From contig NZ_LT629762.1 in assembly GCF_900105155.1 (NCBI RefSeq), positions 1,612,001 to 1,676,000 on the forward strand: a stretch of DNA of 64,000 bases, read 5' to 3'. The position numbers were made by a program, and so were the translations under genes. The DNA comes from Pseudomonas prosekii (GTDB lineage: Bacteria; Pseudomonadota; Gammaproteobacteria; Pseudomonadales; Pseudomonadaceae). This document shows, piece by piece, positions 33,357 to 42,191 of this stretch. Position 1 is the stretch's first letter. Each line of letters begins with the position of its first letter. The notes under the pieces were generated by a model, which saw only the letters and a list, made by a program, of their open reading frames with translations, was not told where the DNA came from and did no database searches.

Positions 33357-34751
33357 TTACAAATGCGATTCGGCGTATTCGGCCAGGATCGAGCGAGGCA
33401 CCCCTTGCAGGGTGATGTGCACACCGTTGGGGAAATCCTTGAAGCGTTCAGTCAGGTACGTCAGCCCGGAGCTGGTCGCGGACAGGTAAGGAGTGTCGAT
33501 CTGCGCCAGGTTGCCCAGGCACACCACTTTCGAACCGGCGCCGGCACGGGTGATGATGGTTTTCATCTGGTGCGGCGTGAGGTTCTGGCATTCGTCGATC
33601 AGGATCAGGCTCTGCTGGAAGCTGCGGCCGCGGATGTAGTTGAGGGATTTGAACTGCAACGGCACTTTGCTGAGGATGTAATCGACGCTGCCATGGGTGT
33701 TTTCGTCATCCATGTGCAAGGCTTCGAGGTTGTCGGTGATGGCGCCCAGCCACGGCTCCATTTTTTCCGCTTCGGTGCCGGGCAGGAAGCCGATTTCCTG
33801 GTCCAGGCCCTGCACGCTACGGGTCGCGATGATGCGCCGATAACGCTTGCTGACCATGGTCTGCTCGATCGCCGCCGCCAAGGCCAGAATGGTTTTGCCG
33901 GAACCGGCGGCGCCGGACAGGTTGACCAGGTGAATGTCCGGATCGAGCAAGGCGTACAGCGCCAGGCTCTGGTAGATGTCACGCGGTTTCAGGCCCCAGG
34001 CTTCCTGGTGCAGCAGCGGTTCCTGATGCAGGTCGAGAATCAGCAGACGGTCTTCTTCAATCTCCTTGATCCAGCCGACAAAACCCTGTTCGTCGATGAT
34101 GAACTCGTTGATGTGCACCGCCGGCAGGTTATCGGTCAACTGCACCTGATGCCACGTGCGGCCGTGGTCCTGACGGGTTTCGACCTTGCTCACACGGTCC
34201 CAGAAGGAGCCGGTCATGTTGTGATAACCGTTGGGCAGCATCGACACGTCGTCGACCAGTTGGTCGGTGCTGTAATCCTCGGCCGCAATCCCGCAGGCGC
34301 GGGCCTTGAGGCGCATGTTGATGTCTTTGGTGACCAGCACCACCGGCAGACTGGGCTCCCGCGCGTGCAGGTCAATCAGCTGATTGATGATGATGTTGTC
34401 GTTCAGGTGTTCGGGAAGAATGATGTTCGGCTCGGCGCGCTTGCTCATCAGAATTGACAGCAAACCCTTGGAGCCACTCTTGCCGCGCTGGATTGGTACG
34501 CCGAGTTCGACATCCTCGGGGCTGGCATCGCCCAGGGTCTTGTCGATCAGGCGGATTGCCTGACGGCATTCGGCCGCAACGCTGTGATGCCCGCTCTTGA
34601 GCTTGTCCAGCTCCTCAAGCACGGTCATCGGGATCGCGACGTGGTGTTCTTCGAAGTTAAGCAGGGCGTTTGGATCGTGGATCAATACGTTGGTATCGAG
34701 TACATAAAGGATTGGCTGGTTGGAGGAAGAACTACGTCCGTGATCATCCAT
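33357..34751 (-). CDS. PIN-PhoH family protein (RNase plus ATPase/helicase)
   Basis: A 464-residue fusion of an N-terminal PIN nuclease domain (LYVLDTNVLIHDP, acidic residues in VLVTKDINMRLKA) and a C-terminal PhoH ATPase with Walker A GAAGSGKT and Walker B LILIDECQN. PhoH2-type proteins unwind and cleave RNA; whether this one does so is inferred. The gene is single, with its own terminator. In P. aeruginosa it also follows the moaC gene. Confidence 0.9.
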   Translation of the reverse strand: MDDHGRSSSSNQPILYVLDTNVLIHDPNALLNFEEHHVAIPMTVLEELDKLKSGHHSVAAECRQAIRLIDKTLGDASPEDVELGVPIQRGKSGSKGLLSILMSKRAEPNIILPEHLNDNIIINQLIDLHAREPSLPVVLVTKDINMRLKARACGIAAEDYSTDQLVDDVSMLPNGYHNMTGSFWDRVSKVETRQDHGRTWHQVQLTDNLPAVHINEFIIDEQGFVGWIKEIEEDRLLILDLHQEPLLHQEAWGLKPRDIYQSLALYALLDPDIHLVNLSGAAGSGKTILALAAAIEQTMVSKRYRRIIATRSVQGLDQEIGFLPGTEAEKMEPWLGAITDNLEALHMDDENTHGSVDYILSKVPLQFKSLNYIRGRSFQQSLILIDECQNLTPHQMKTIITRAGAGSKVVCLGNLAQIDTPYLSATSSGLTYLTERFKDFPNGVHITLQGVPRSILAEYAESHL

Positions 34752-35109
34752 ACTCGGTCACCTTTGTGGGAGCCAGGCGACGCAATACCTTGACAGTGCT
34801 GCGCCTCGAAGTGACTACCGAATTCAGCCGCGATGCTCGTGGGAAGCGACGGTTGAACTGCACACAAATTGGGTCTTGGAAGACGCCACCTGTGTTGCAG
34901 GTTTCGGCGGTCTGTCTTCGTAATACTCCAAAACCCATGACAGAAAAAAGCACTTTGACGTTTTTTTGAAGTTTATTTTTCAGAGTGACGAATAGCCCTT
35001 GGCGTGCAGGCAATGTGCCGTTAAAGTCGGAAGTCCGCCTGCACCGAAATATCTTGCAAATTCGCCCCACCCTGCCCTCTGCCCCAATGTTTGCGTGCCT
35101 TTGACGATT
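34752..35109. other. Non-coding gap between the deacetylase and PIN-PhoH genes
   Basis: This 358-bp stretch contains no gene I can support. Its right-hand part is the end region of the deacetylase gene transcript, and its left-hand part must hold the promoter of the PIN-PhoH gene. A T-rich tract at 34960-34980 follows an imperfect stem and could end the deacetylase transcript. Confidence 0.35.
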
Positions 35110-36234
35110 TCAGCGAAACGCGTTCTGACAGTCTTCCCAACCGATCCCGCTTTGCGCGGTTTGCGTGAAAATCCACGGCATCGCCGTTTTCACCGCGTCC
35201 TGCTTCACATTGAAATTGATCACGCCGTGGCGCCATAACAGCATTAGCGTCAGCACGCGCTGCCCGCTCTGGCTGCCCTTGAGCTTGCCGGCGCCGTCCT
35301 GGGCGTCGATGTCCCACAGCGCCACTTGCAGACCCTGTGCCTCGAAGAAACCCTGCGCGTCGGCACGCCGCTGGCCATCCGGCGGACGAAACAGCGGCAC
35401 GTAATTCTCCGGCAACTTCGATTTGACCAGATCGGCGCTGCGGCGCACCGAGTCCTGCCAATCCTGCCAGTAACTGTGCGAACGAAACTCCCAGCCCTGC
35501 ACGCCGATGCATTGCTGCGAATACGTCGCCTGCAAACTGGCGACCGAGCGTTCGCCCAGACGCGCCTGAATGTCTTTGCCGAGGACAAAGAACGTCCCGT
35601 TCAGATTCGACTTGCGCAGGTATTCGGTCAGCCACCCGGTGTTGTCCGGGATCGCGTTCGCCGCGGTGTCGAAGGTCAGCAGGAACAGCCGGTCATTCAT
35701 CGCATCGCCGTTGCGCTCATAGTCGCCAAAACGATCGACTTCGCTGCTGGTCTGCGGGAACAGCGCAGCCTTGCGCAACAGTTCGTCCAGATACTGCAAG
35801 TGGAATAACCGGCTCGGTTCCGACCACTTGATATAGAAGCTGTCTTCGCTGATGACGAATTTCGCCGCTTGCTCGCGCAAGGTCGCCAGGTCTTCGACGA
35901 GAAAACAGAACGACGCATCCTGATCGCAGCTCTGCTGGGCGAAGTTGTAGTTGCTCAGCAAACGCTGCCACAGGCGATCGCGCAGCTGGTTAATAGAATC
36001 GACATTGATCGTGCGCAGGCCCAGACGTTGGGCCAGAGTCACCTCGTCGAGGGACTCGGTGCCCAGCAGCACTTTGGCGAACATGAGAATTTCCGCGCGC
36101 GAGGCGACGTCGAACAGCGTCGGGCTGTTGAGCGGCTCTGGCCAGGTGCTGCGGTCCAGCGTGGCGGCGTCACCGGGCGCCGCCATGGCACCGAAGCTCA
36201 ACAGCCAGGCGAATAGTAGAAAAGCGATACGCAA
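35110..36234 (-). CDS. Secreted polysaccharide deacetylase family protein
   Basis: A 374-residue protein with a signal peptide (LRIAFLLFAWLLSFGAMAAP) and a C-terminal NodB-type deacetylase domain: FLLTFDTAANAIPDN carries the metal-binding aspartates, EFRSHSYWQDW the metal-binding histidine, and LFRPPDGQRRAD the arginine motif. Translation probably starts with TTG at 36234, 8 bases after GGAGA; the frame is open far upstream but only antisense to yaaA. It likely removes acetyl groups from an N- or O-acetylated polymer in the periplasm. The substrate is unknown; acetylated alginate is possible given the location but unproven. Confidence 0.8.
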   Translation of the reverse strand: MRIAFLLFAWLLSFGAMAAPGDAATLDRSTWPEPLNSPTLFDVASRAEILMFAKVLLGTESLDEVTLAQRLGLRTINVDSINQLRDRLWQRLLSNYNFAQQSCDQDASFCFLVEDLATLREQAAKFVISEDSFYIKWSEPSRLFHLQYLDELLRKAALFPQTSSEVDRFGDYERNGDAMNDRLFLLTFDTAANAIPDNTGWLTEYLRKSNLNGTFFVLGKDIQARLGERSVASLQATYSQQCIGVQGWEFRSHSYWQDWQDSVRRSADLVKSKLPENYVPLFRPPDGQRRADAQGFFEAQGLQVALWDIDAQDGAGKLKGSQSGQRVLTLMLLWRHGVINFNVKQDAVKTAMPWIFTQTAQSGIGWEDCQNAFR

Positions 36235-36298
36235 AGGGATGTCTCCATAACAAAACCCGCGCGGCACTATAGCTGATCCCGTGGCAATGCCGAGGTCC

Positions 36299-36388
36299 GT
36301 GGGAGCAAGGCTTGCCCGCGATGGCGTTGTTTCAGTCGACATCATTGGCAACTGACCCGCCGTCATCGCGGGCAAGCCTTGCTCCCAC
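36299..36388. repeat. REP pair (deacetylase-yaaA divergent gap)
   Basis: Inverted arms of the GTGGGAGCAAGGCTTGCCCG class between two divergently transcribed genes, which is unusual because REPs tend to lie after genes. Confidence 0.9.
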
Positions 36389-36486
36389 AGGTTTTGCGCA
36401 AACCACCGATCACCTATGGACTTGATAGCTGGAGTCAGCCCGCCCAACCCCCTAGAATCGCCCCCACGATTAAAGGAGACGACTTC

Positions 36487-37266
36487 ATGCTGATGGTGAT
36501 TTCCCCCGCCAAGACCCTCGATTACGAAACACCGCCGGCGACCCAGCGTTTTACCCAGCCGCAATACCTCGACCATTCGCAGGAGCTGATCATGCAGCTG
36601 CGCGACCTGACGCCGGCGCAGATCAGCGAATTGATGCACGTCTCCGACAAGATCGGCGGGCTCAACGCCGCGCGCTTCGGCAGCTGGACGCCCGACTTCA
36701 CCCCGGAAAACGCCAAGCAGGCGCTGCTGGCGTTCAAGGGCGACGTGTACACCGGCCTGAATGCGCAAACCTTCAGCGAAGCCGATTTCGATTACACCCA
36801 GCAACACCTGCGCATGTTGTCCGGCCTCTACGGCCTGCTGCGCCCACTCGACCTGATGCAACCGTATCGCCTGGAAATGGGCACCAAACTGGCGAATGCG
36901 CGCGGCAAGGACTTGTATGCCTTCTGGGGCACGCGCATCAGCGAATGGCTCAACGAAGCATTGGCCGATCAGGGCGATGACGTGCTGTTGAACCTGGCGT
37001 CCAACGAATACTTCTCGGCGGTCAAACGCCCGGCGTTGAACGCGCGGATCATCAACACCGACTTCAAGGACTTGAAGAACGGCCAATACAAGATCATCAG
37101 CTTCTACGCCAAAAAGGCGCGCGGGATGATGAGCCGTTTTGTCATTGAAGAACGTATCAACGACCCGGCCCAACTCAAGCAATTTGATGTGCAGGGTTAT
37201 CGCTACAGCGCCGAACAATCGAAACCTGACAATCTGGTATTCCTGCGCGATCACGCGCCCGAGTAA
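36487..37266 (+). CDS. yaaA: Peroxide stress protein YaaA
   Basis: A 259-residue DUF328 protein ([19 protein letters not shown]...) with the conserved [22 protein letters not shown]. YaaA limits iron-driven DNA damage under hydrogen peroxide stress in E. coli. The ATG at 36487 follows AAAGGAG. It lies upstream of the alginate locus, as its homologue does near algD in P. aeruginosa. Confidence 0.94.
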   Translation: MLMVISPAKTLDYETPPATQRFTQPQYLDHSQELIMQLRDLTPAQISELMHVSDKIGGLNAARFGSWTPDFTPENAKQALLAFKGDVYTGLNAQTFSEADFDYTQQHLRMLSGLYGLLRPLDLMQPYRLEMGTKLANARGKDLYAFWGTRISEWLNEALADQGDDVLLNLASNEYFSAVKRPALNARIINTDFKDLKNGQYKIISFYAKKARGMMSRFVIEERINDPAQLKQFDVQGYRYSAEQSKPDNLVFLRDHAPE

Positions 37267-37369
37267 TGCCCTGATTCGGCGCACGACCTGCGGTCGTGCG
37301 CCGCTGTTTGATCGTCGAACAATCCCCGCCTCTTTCGCCAAACTCTTGGCGCCAAAAATTCAACAGCGC

Positions 37370-37930
37370 ATTTACTAACTTTTGTTTCACTCGACAATTA
37401 CCAATTTTCTCCGTAGTGGCACCGAAAATTTTTCTCGGTAGTGGCACTTAACCATCCACTTGGATTATGTCCCTTTATATAAAGGCCCAAATGCTAAGTG
37501 CTATCAATATGAGAGCAGTGCCATCTTTGCCAATATTTCAAGAAATTTCCGAATTGGCGATGGGCGGATCGGAACTATGTCCAAATGCGTCGTTCATACC
37601 ACCGGTAACGAATTTCCTTGATGCTGTAGGAGATAACTTACGCAGAGACGAGACCCATGTAGCGAAGTTGTCATATTAACTTCCACCTAACGGGCTCTTA
37701 TTTGGGCAACACCTAAAGGACAGGAGATACGCACCATTAGTGTCCCCTACACGGCCAAGGCAGCGCCCCTATAAACGTGCTCCACCGAGCACCCAACCGC
37801 TTGATTTACAGGCATATCGCCTGGTATTGAGCGCGCAAGATCCTTGCGCCAACGACCCCACCACACGGGGCCGGATGCATAACAGGGCACACCATAATAA
37901 TAAGGCCTAGTTGCGCACATCTTGAGTGCA
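37370..37930. mobile_element. AT-rich region with insertion-sequence-like terminal repeats
   Basis: Base composition drops sharply from the surrounding high GC. Near its left end TTTTCTCCGTAGTGGCAC (37405-37422) is repeated as TTTTTCTCGGTAGTGGCAC (37429-37447), a 25-bp-period direct repeat like the multiple terminal repeats of IS21-family elements. No transposase remains. A 70-codon frame at 37467-37679 lacks a ribosome site and family resemblance. I interpret the region as a relic of an insertion plus the distal algD control region; the IS family is tentative. Confidence 0.35.
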
Positions 37931-38006
37931 CTTATTTAGTCACTCGAACTTAGTCCGCCTGCGCGCTGCATTGCAGTGCCTGTAAGCACGCACTTTCGAG
38001 TGCACT
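37924..38006 (+). promoter_or_regulatory. Putative algD promoter region
   Basis: GAACTT at 37946-37951 matches the -35 element of AlgU (sigma-22) promoters that drive algD. The -10 box about 16 bp downstream is poor (GCATT against TCTGA). Two copies of GAGTGCACT (37924-37932 and 37998-38006), each containing the palindrome AGTGCACT, flank it 74 bp apart and could be regulator sites. Confidence 0.4.
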
Positions 38007-38069
38007 ACGACCGCTGAACACCATTAACTCCGGCCATCTAATGGCTTGATAATTACAGAGGTAAATGCG

Positions 38070-39386
38070 ATGCGCATCAGCATATTTGGTTTGGGTTACG
38101 TCGGTGCAGTATGTGCCGGTTGCCTGTCTGCACGTGGCCATGACGTCGTTGGCGTAGATGTCGCCAAAGACAAGATCGATATGATCAACGCCGGCAAATC
38201 GCCGATCGTTGAACCGGGTCTGGGCGAGCTTCTGCAGAAGGGTATCGAGACCGGCAAACTGCGCGGCACGACCAACTTCGCCGAGGCGATTCGCGACACC
38301 GACCTGTCGATGATTTGCGTCGGTACGCCGAGCAAGAAGAACGGCGATCTGGAACTGAACTACATCGAGGCTGTGTGCCGCGAGATCGGTTTTGTTCTGC
38401 GTGACAAGACAACCCGCCACACCATCGTGGTTCGCAGCACCGTGCTTCCGGGCACTGTCGCAAACGTTGTCATCCCGATCCTCGAAGACTGCTCCGGCAA
38501 AAAGGCTGGCGTCGACTTCGGCGTTGCAGTGAACCCTGAGTTCCTGCGTGAAAGCACCGCGATCGCCGACTACGACCTGCCGCCAATGACCGTCATCGGC
38601 GAATTCGACAAGGCTTCCGGCGATGTCCTGCAAGCGCTGTACGAAGAACTCGACGCACCGATCATCCGCAAGGACATCGCGGTCGCCGAGATGATCAAGT
38701 ACACCTGCAACGTCTGGCACGCCACCAAAGTGACCTTCGCCAACGAGATCGGCAACATCGCCAAAGCGGTCGGCGTTGATGGTCGCGAAGTGATGGAAGT
38801 GGTTTGCCAGGACAAGACGCTGAACCTGTCGCAGTACTACATGCGCCCAGGCTTCGCGTTCGGCGGTTCTTGCCTGCCCAAAGACGTGCGTGCGCTGACC
38901 TTCCGCGCCGGTTCGCTGGACGTCGATGCACCGCTGCTGAACTCGCTGATGCGCAGCAACGTGTCGCAAGTGCAGAACGCCTTCGACATCGTTTCCAGCC
39001 ACGACAAACGCAAAGTCGCCCTGCTCGGCTTGAGCTTCAAGGCCGGCACCGATGACCTGCGCGAAAGCCCGCTGGTTGATCTGGCAGAAATGCTGATCGG
39101 CAAGGGTTACGACCTGAGCATCTACGACAGCAACGTCGAGTACGCCCGTGTCCACGGCGCGAACCGCGACTACATCGAGTCGAAGATCCCGCACGTTTCG
39201 TCGCTGCTCAACTCCGACTTCGACGAAGTGATCAACAACTCCGACGTGATCATCCTCGGCAACCGTGACGAGAAATTCCGTGCCCTGGCGCAACAGGCTC
39301 CACACGGCAAGCAAGTGATCGACCTGGTCGGCTTCATGTCCCAAGCCACCAGCGTCACCGGTCGTACCGAAGGCATCTGCTGGTAA
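38070..39386 (+). CDS. algD: GDP-mannose 6-dehydrogenase
   Basis: AlgD oxidises GDP-mannose to GDP-mannuronate, the committed step of alginate synthesis. The 438 residues show the NAD motif GLGYVG (residues 7-12), the catalytic cysteine Cys268 in GGSCLPKDVRAL, and a C-terminal UDP-binding-type domain. The ATG at 38070 follows GAGG; an in-frame ATG at 38046 lies upstream of the ribosome site. It is the first gene of the twelve-gene alginate operon. Confidence 0.98.
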   Translation: MRISIFGLGYVGAVCAGCLSARGHDVVGVDVAKDKIDMINAGKSPIVEPGLGELLQKGIETGKLRGTTNFAEAIRDTDLSMICVGTPSKKNGDLELNYIEAVCREIGFVLRDKTTRHTIVVRSTVLPGTVANVVIPILEDCSGKKAGVDFGVAVNPEFLRESTAIADYDLPPMTVIGEFDKASGDVLQALYEELDAPIIRKDIAVAEMIKYTCNVWHATKVTFANEIGNIAKAVGVDGREVMEVVCQDKTLNLSQYYMRPGFAFGGSCLPKDVRALTFRAGSLDVDAPLLNSLMRSNVSQVQNAFDIVSSHDKRKVALLGLSFKAGTDDLRESPLVDLAEMLIGKGYDLSIYDSNVEYARVHGANRDYIESKIPHVSSLLNSDFDEVINNSDVIILGNRDEKFRALAQQAPHGKQVIDLVGFMSQATSVTGRTEGICW

Positions 39387-39491
39387 GTCAATTTTCCGGC
39401 CGGGGGATTCAACCCCCGGCCGGACTTTCGCCTGCCTTAACCCCATCGGGCCACCCAACAGGCTCGCCCGAGATCGAGACGGATGCAGATT

Positions 39492-40973
39492 ATGCACAGG
39501 CTAAAGCACGGCCTACTTCAGGCCGCCGGTTGGCTGTTTTACCTAAGTTTATTAATGGGCATCGCCATGGCGTTGCCTTCGTCCACGTTCGACTCCGAGT
39601 CGAAGGACTTTATTTTCCTGATCGGTTTCATCGGGATCTGGCGTTACTCGATGGGTGCCACGCACTTTCTGCGCGGCATGCTGTTTTTGTACGTGGTCTA
39701 CCCGCACCTGCGGCGCAAAGTGCGCAAGCTGGGCAAAGCGGCAGACCCGTCGCACGTGTACCTGATGGTTACCAGTTTTCGTATCGACGCGCTGACCACC
39801 GCCCAGGTGTACAGCTCGGTGATCCGCGAAGCGATCGACTGCGGCCTGCCGGCCACCATGGTTTGCTCCATCGTCGAAATGTCCGATGAGCTGCTGGTGA
39901 AAAGCCTCTGGGCCCGGATGAACCCGCCGGATCGCGTCAAACTCGACTTCGTGCGTATCCCCGGCACCGGCAAGCGTGACGGCCTGGCCTACGGTTTCCG
40001 CGCCATCTCCCGCCACCTGCCGGACGACCGCGCAGTGGTTGCGGTGATCGATGGCGATACGGTGCTGGCCCCAGGCGTCGTGCTCAAGACCGTGCCGTGG
40101 TTCCAGTTGTTCGGCAACGTCGGCGGCCTGACCACCAACGAGTTCTGCGAAGTGCGCGGCGGCTACGTCATGGCCGAGTGGCACAAACTGCGCTTCGCTC
40201 AGCGTCACATCAACATGTGCTCGATGGCCCTGTCCAAGCGCGTGCTGACCATGACCGGGCGGATGTCGGTATTCCGCGCCACCGTGGTCACCGACCCGGA
40301 CTTCATCGCCGACGTCGAAAGCGACTCGCTGCAACACTGGCGCCTCGGCCGCTTCAAGTTCCTGACCGGTGACGACAAGTCGAGCTGGTTCAGCCTGATG
40401 CGTCTGGGTTACGACACGTTCTACGTGCCCGACGCGGCAATCCACACCGTGGAACACCCGCCGGAAAAGAGCTTCATCAAGGCCAGCCGCAAACTGATGT
40501 TCCGCTGGTACGGCAACAACCTGCGCCAGAACTCCCGCGCACTCGGCCTGGGGATGAAACGCCTCGGTCTGTTCACCTCGGTGGTGCTGTTTGACCAACG
40601 GGTGTCGATGTGGACGTCCTTGCTCGGCCTGACCGTCGCGATCATCGCCAGCGTCAAGTACGGCGGCGCGTTCATCCTCGCGTACCTGCTGTGGATCGGC
40701 CTCACCCGCCTGATTCTGACCTTGCTGCTGTCGTGCTCCGGCCACCGGATCGGCCCGGCTTACCCGATCATTCTGTATTACAACCAGATCGTCGGCGCGC
40801 TGGTGAAAATCTACGTGTTCTTCCGCCTCGATCAACAGTCCTGGACTCGCCAGGACACCAAACTGACCCGTGATCTCGCCAGCTTTCAACGTTGGTTCAA
40901 CACCTGGTCGTCTCGGACCATGACCTTCTCCGCCGGCAGCATTTTTGTCGCCGTGCTGCTGATGATGGTCTGA
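39492..40973 (+). CDS. alg8: Alginate polymerase Alg8 (family 2 glycosyltransferase)
   Basis: Alg8 is the inner-membrane synthase that polymerises mannuronate from GDP-mannuronate with Alg44. The 493-residue protein has N-terminal membrane helices, the GT-A domain with nucleotide-binding [11 protein letters not shown], and multiple C-terminal helices. The start [14 protein letters not shown] at 39492 gives the family length; an ATG three codons upstream (39483) cannot be excluded. It lies 105 bp after algD. Confidence 0.95.
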   Translation: MHRLKHGLLQAAGWLFYLSLLMGIAMALPSSTFDSESKDFIFLIGFIGIWRYSMGATHFLRGMLFLYVVYPHLRRKVRKLGKAADPSHVYLMVTSFRIDALTTAQVYSSVIREAIDCGLPATMVCSIVEMSDELLVKSLWARMNPPDRVKLDFVRIPGTGKRDGLAYGFRAISRHLPDDRAVVAVIDGDTVLAPGVVLKTVPWFQLFGNVGGLTTNEFCEVRGGYVMAEWHKLRFAQRHINMCSMALSKRVLTMTGRMSVFRATVVTDPDFIADVESDSLQHWRLGRFKFLTGDDKSSWFSLMRLGYDTFYVPDAAIHTVEHPPEKSFIKASRKLMFRWYGNNLRQNSRALGLGMKRLGLFTSVVLFDQRVSMWTSLLGLTVAIIASVKYGGAFILAYLLWIGLTRLILTLLLSCSGHRIGPAYPIILYYNQIVGALVKIYVFFRLDQQSWTRQDTKLTRDLASFQRWFNTWSSRTMTFSAGSIFVAVLLMMV

Positions 40974-41009
40974 CCGCCCCCTTATTGAATTAACCAGGAA
41001 ATCGCCCAT

Positions 41010-42182
41010 ATGAATACCGCCCTGAACACCAACGTAGTGCACGAATCCGAAGCCCAGCGCCAACACGCCCGCGTGAAAATCCCGGCCAAGCTGCGCTTTT
41101 TCGGAACCACCGGCGCGCCGGTCGAAGCACGGGTCGAAGACCTTTCCGCCGGTGGCCTGTGCTTTAACGCCGGCACCCAGAAAGCCCTGACCATCGGTGA
41201 AGTGCACAAGGCTCGCCTGCAGTTCGTGATCGATAACCTTGGCCTGGCGATGGACGTCGAGTTGCAGATCCGTTCCTACGATCGCCAGACCGGCCGCGCC
41301 GGTTGCCAGTTCCAGAACCTCGAACCGCAAGACATCTCGACCCTGCGTCACCTGATCACCTCGCACCTGGCCGGCGACATCGTCAGCATGGGCGAAGTGC
41401 TGGCGACCCTGCAGCGCGACAACTTCACCAAGGCGCGCAAGGTCAAGGATGGCGGCCACGGCATGACGCCGTTCGGGCGTCTGCGGGCAGTGACGTTCAG
41501 CTTCGCGATTTTCCTCGTCGGCCTCGCGGCGTTCGGTTTCATCTTCAAGTCGGTGTACGGCATGTACTTCGTCAGCCATGCGCAGGCCGGTCTGGTCAGC
41601 GTGCAAGGCATGAACATCACCATGCCGCGTGACGGCACCGTGCAGAGCCTGGTTAAAGACGACGGCGTTGCCGCCAAAGGCGCGCCACTGGCGACCTTCA
41701 GCACCAGCATGCTGGATGTGCTCAAGGGCCATCTGGACGAAGACCAGTTGCAACCGGCCAAGGTTGAAGAACTGTTCGGCAAGCAAATGACCGGCACCCT
41801 GACCTCGCCGTGCGATTGCACCGTGGCGCAGCAACTGGTCGGCAACGGTCAGTACGCCAGCAAGGGTGATGTGATCTTCAACCTGGTGCCGCGCAACAGC
41901 GAAGCCAACATCGAAGCGCGCTTCTCCTATCGCCAGTTCGCCGACGTGCGTCCGGGCGCTCCAGTGACGTTCGAAATCGCCGGCGAAGATAAGACTCGCA
42001 CCGGCAAGATCGTCAGCAGCACCAGCCTGAAAAGCGCTGACCTGTCCTCCGATATCCGTGTCCTGATCAAGCCTGACGAGCCGCTCGACAGCACCCTCGC
42101 CGGTCGCCCGGTAGAAGTGAACAGCGATCGTGGCCCGAGCCTGAACTGGCTGATCGACAAAGCCATGGCCGCCGGTATTTAA
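41010..42182 (+). CDS. alg44: Alginate co-polymerase Alg44 (PilZ, c-di-GMP receptor)
   Basis: Alg44 activates alginate polymerisation when it binds c-di-GMP. The 390 residues contain an N-terminal PilZ domain with RQHAR and DLSAGG motifs that hold c-di-GMP, a membrane helix (about residues 155-175), and a periplasmic membrane-fusion-like domain from about 195. Length and motifs are normal. It follows alg8 by 36 bp. Confidence 0.96.
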   Translation: MNTALNTNVVHESEAQRQHARVKIPAKLRFFGTTGAPVEARVEDLSAGGLCFNAGTQKALTIGEVHKARLQFVIDNLGLAMDVELQIRSYDRQTGRAGCQFQNLEPQDISTLRHLITSHLAGDIVSMGEVLATLQRDNFTKARKVKDGGHGMTPFGRLRAVTFSFAIFLVGLAAFGFIFKSVYGMYFVSHAQAGLVSVQGMNITMPRDGTVQSLVKDDGVAAKGAPLATFSTSMLDVLKGHLDEDQLQPAKVEELFGKQMTGTLTSPCDCTVAQQLVGNGQYASKGDVIFNLVPRNSEANIEARFSYRQFADVRPGAPVTFEIAGEDKTRTGKIVSSTSLKSADLSSDIRVLIKPDEPLDSTLAGRPVEVNSDRGPSLNWLIDKAMAAGI

Positions 42183-42191
42183 GCAGAGGAC

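Noticed and set aside
36235..37341. Upstream extension of the deacetylase frame
   Set aside because: It is antisense to yaaA and crosses a REP pair; the signal peptide and GGAGA place the start at 36234.
37467..37679. A 70-codon frame in the AT-rich gap
   Set aside because: No ribosome site, no recognisable domain, and atypical base composition; too weak to call a gene.
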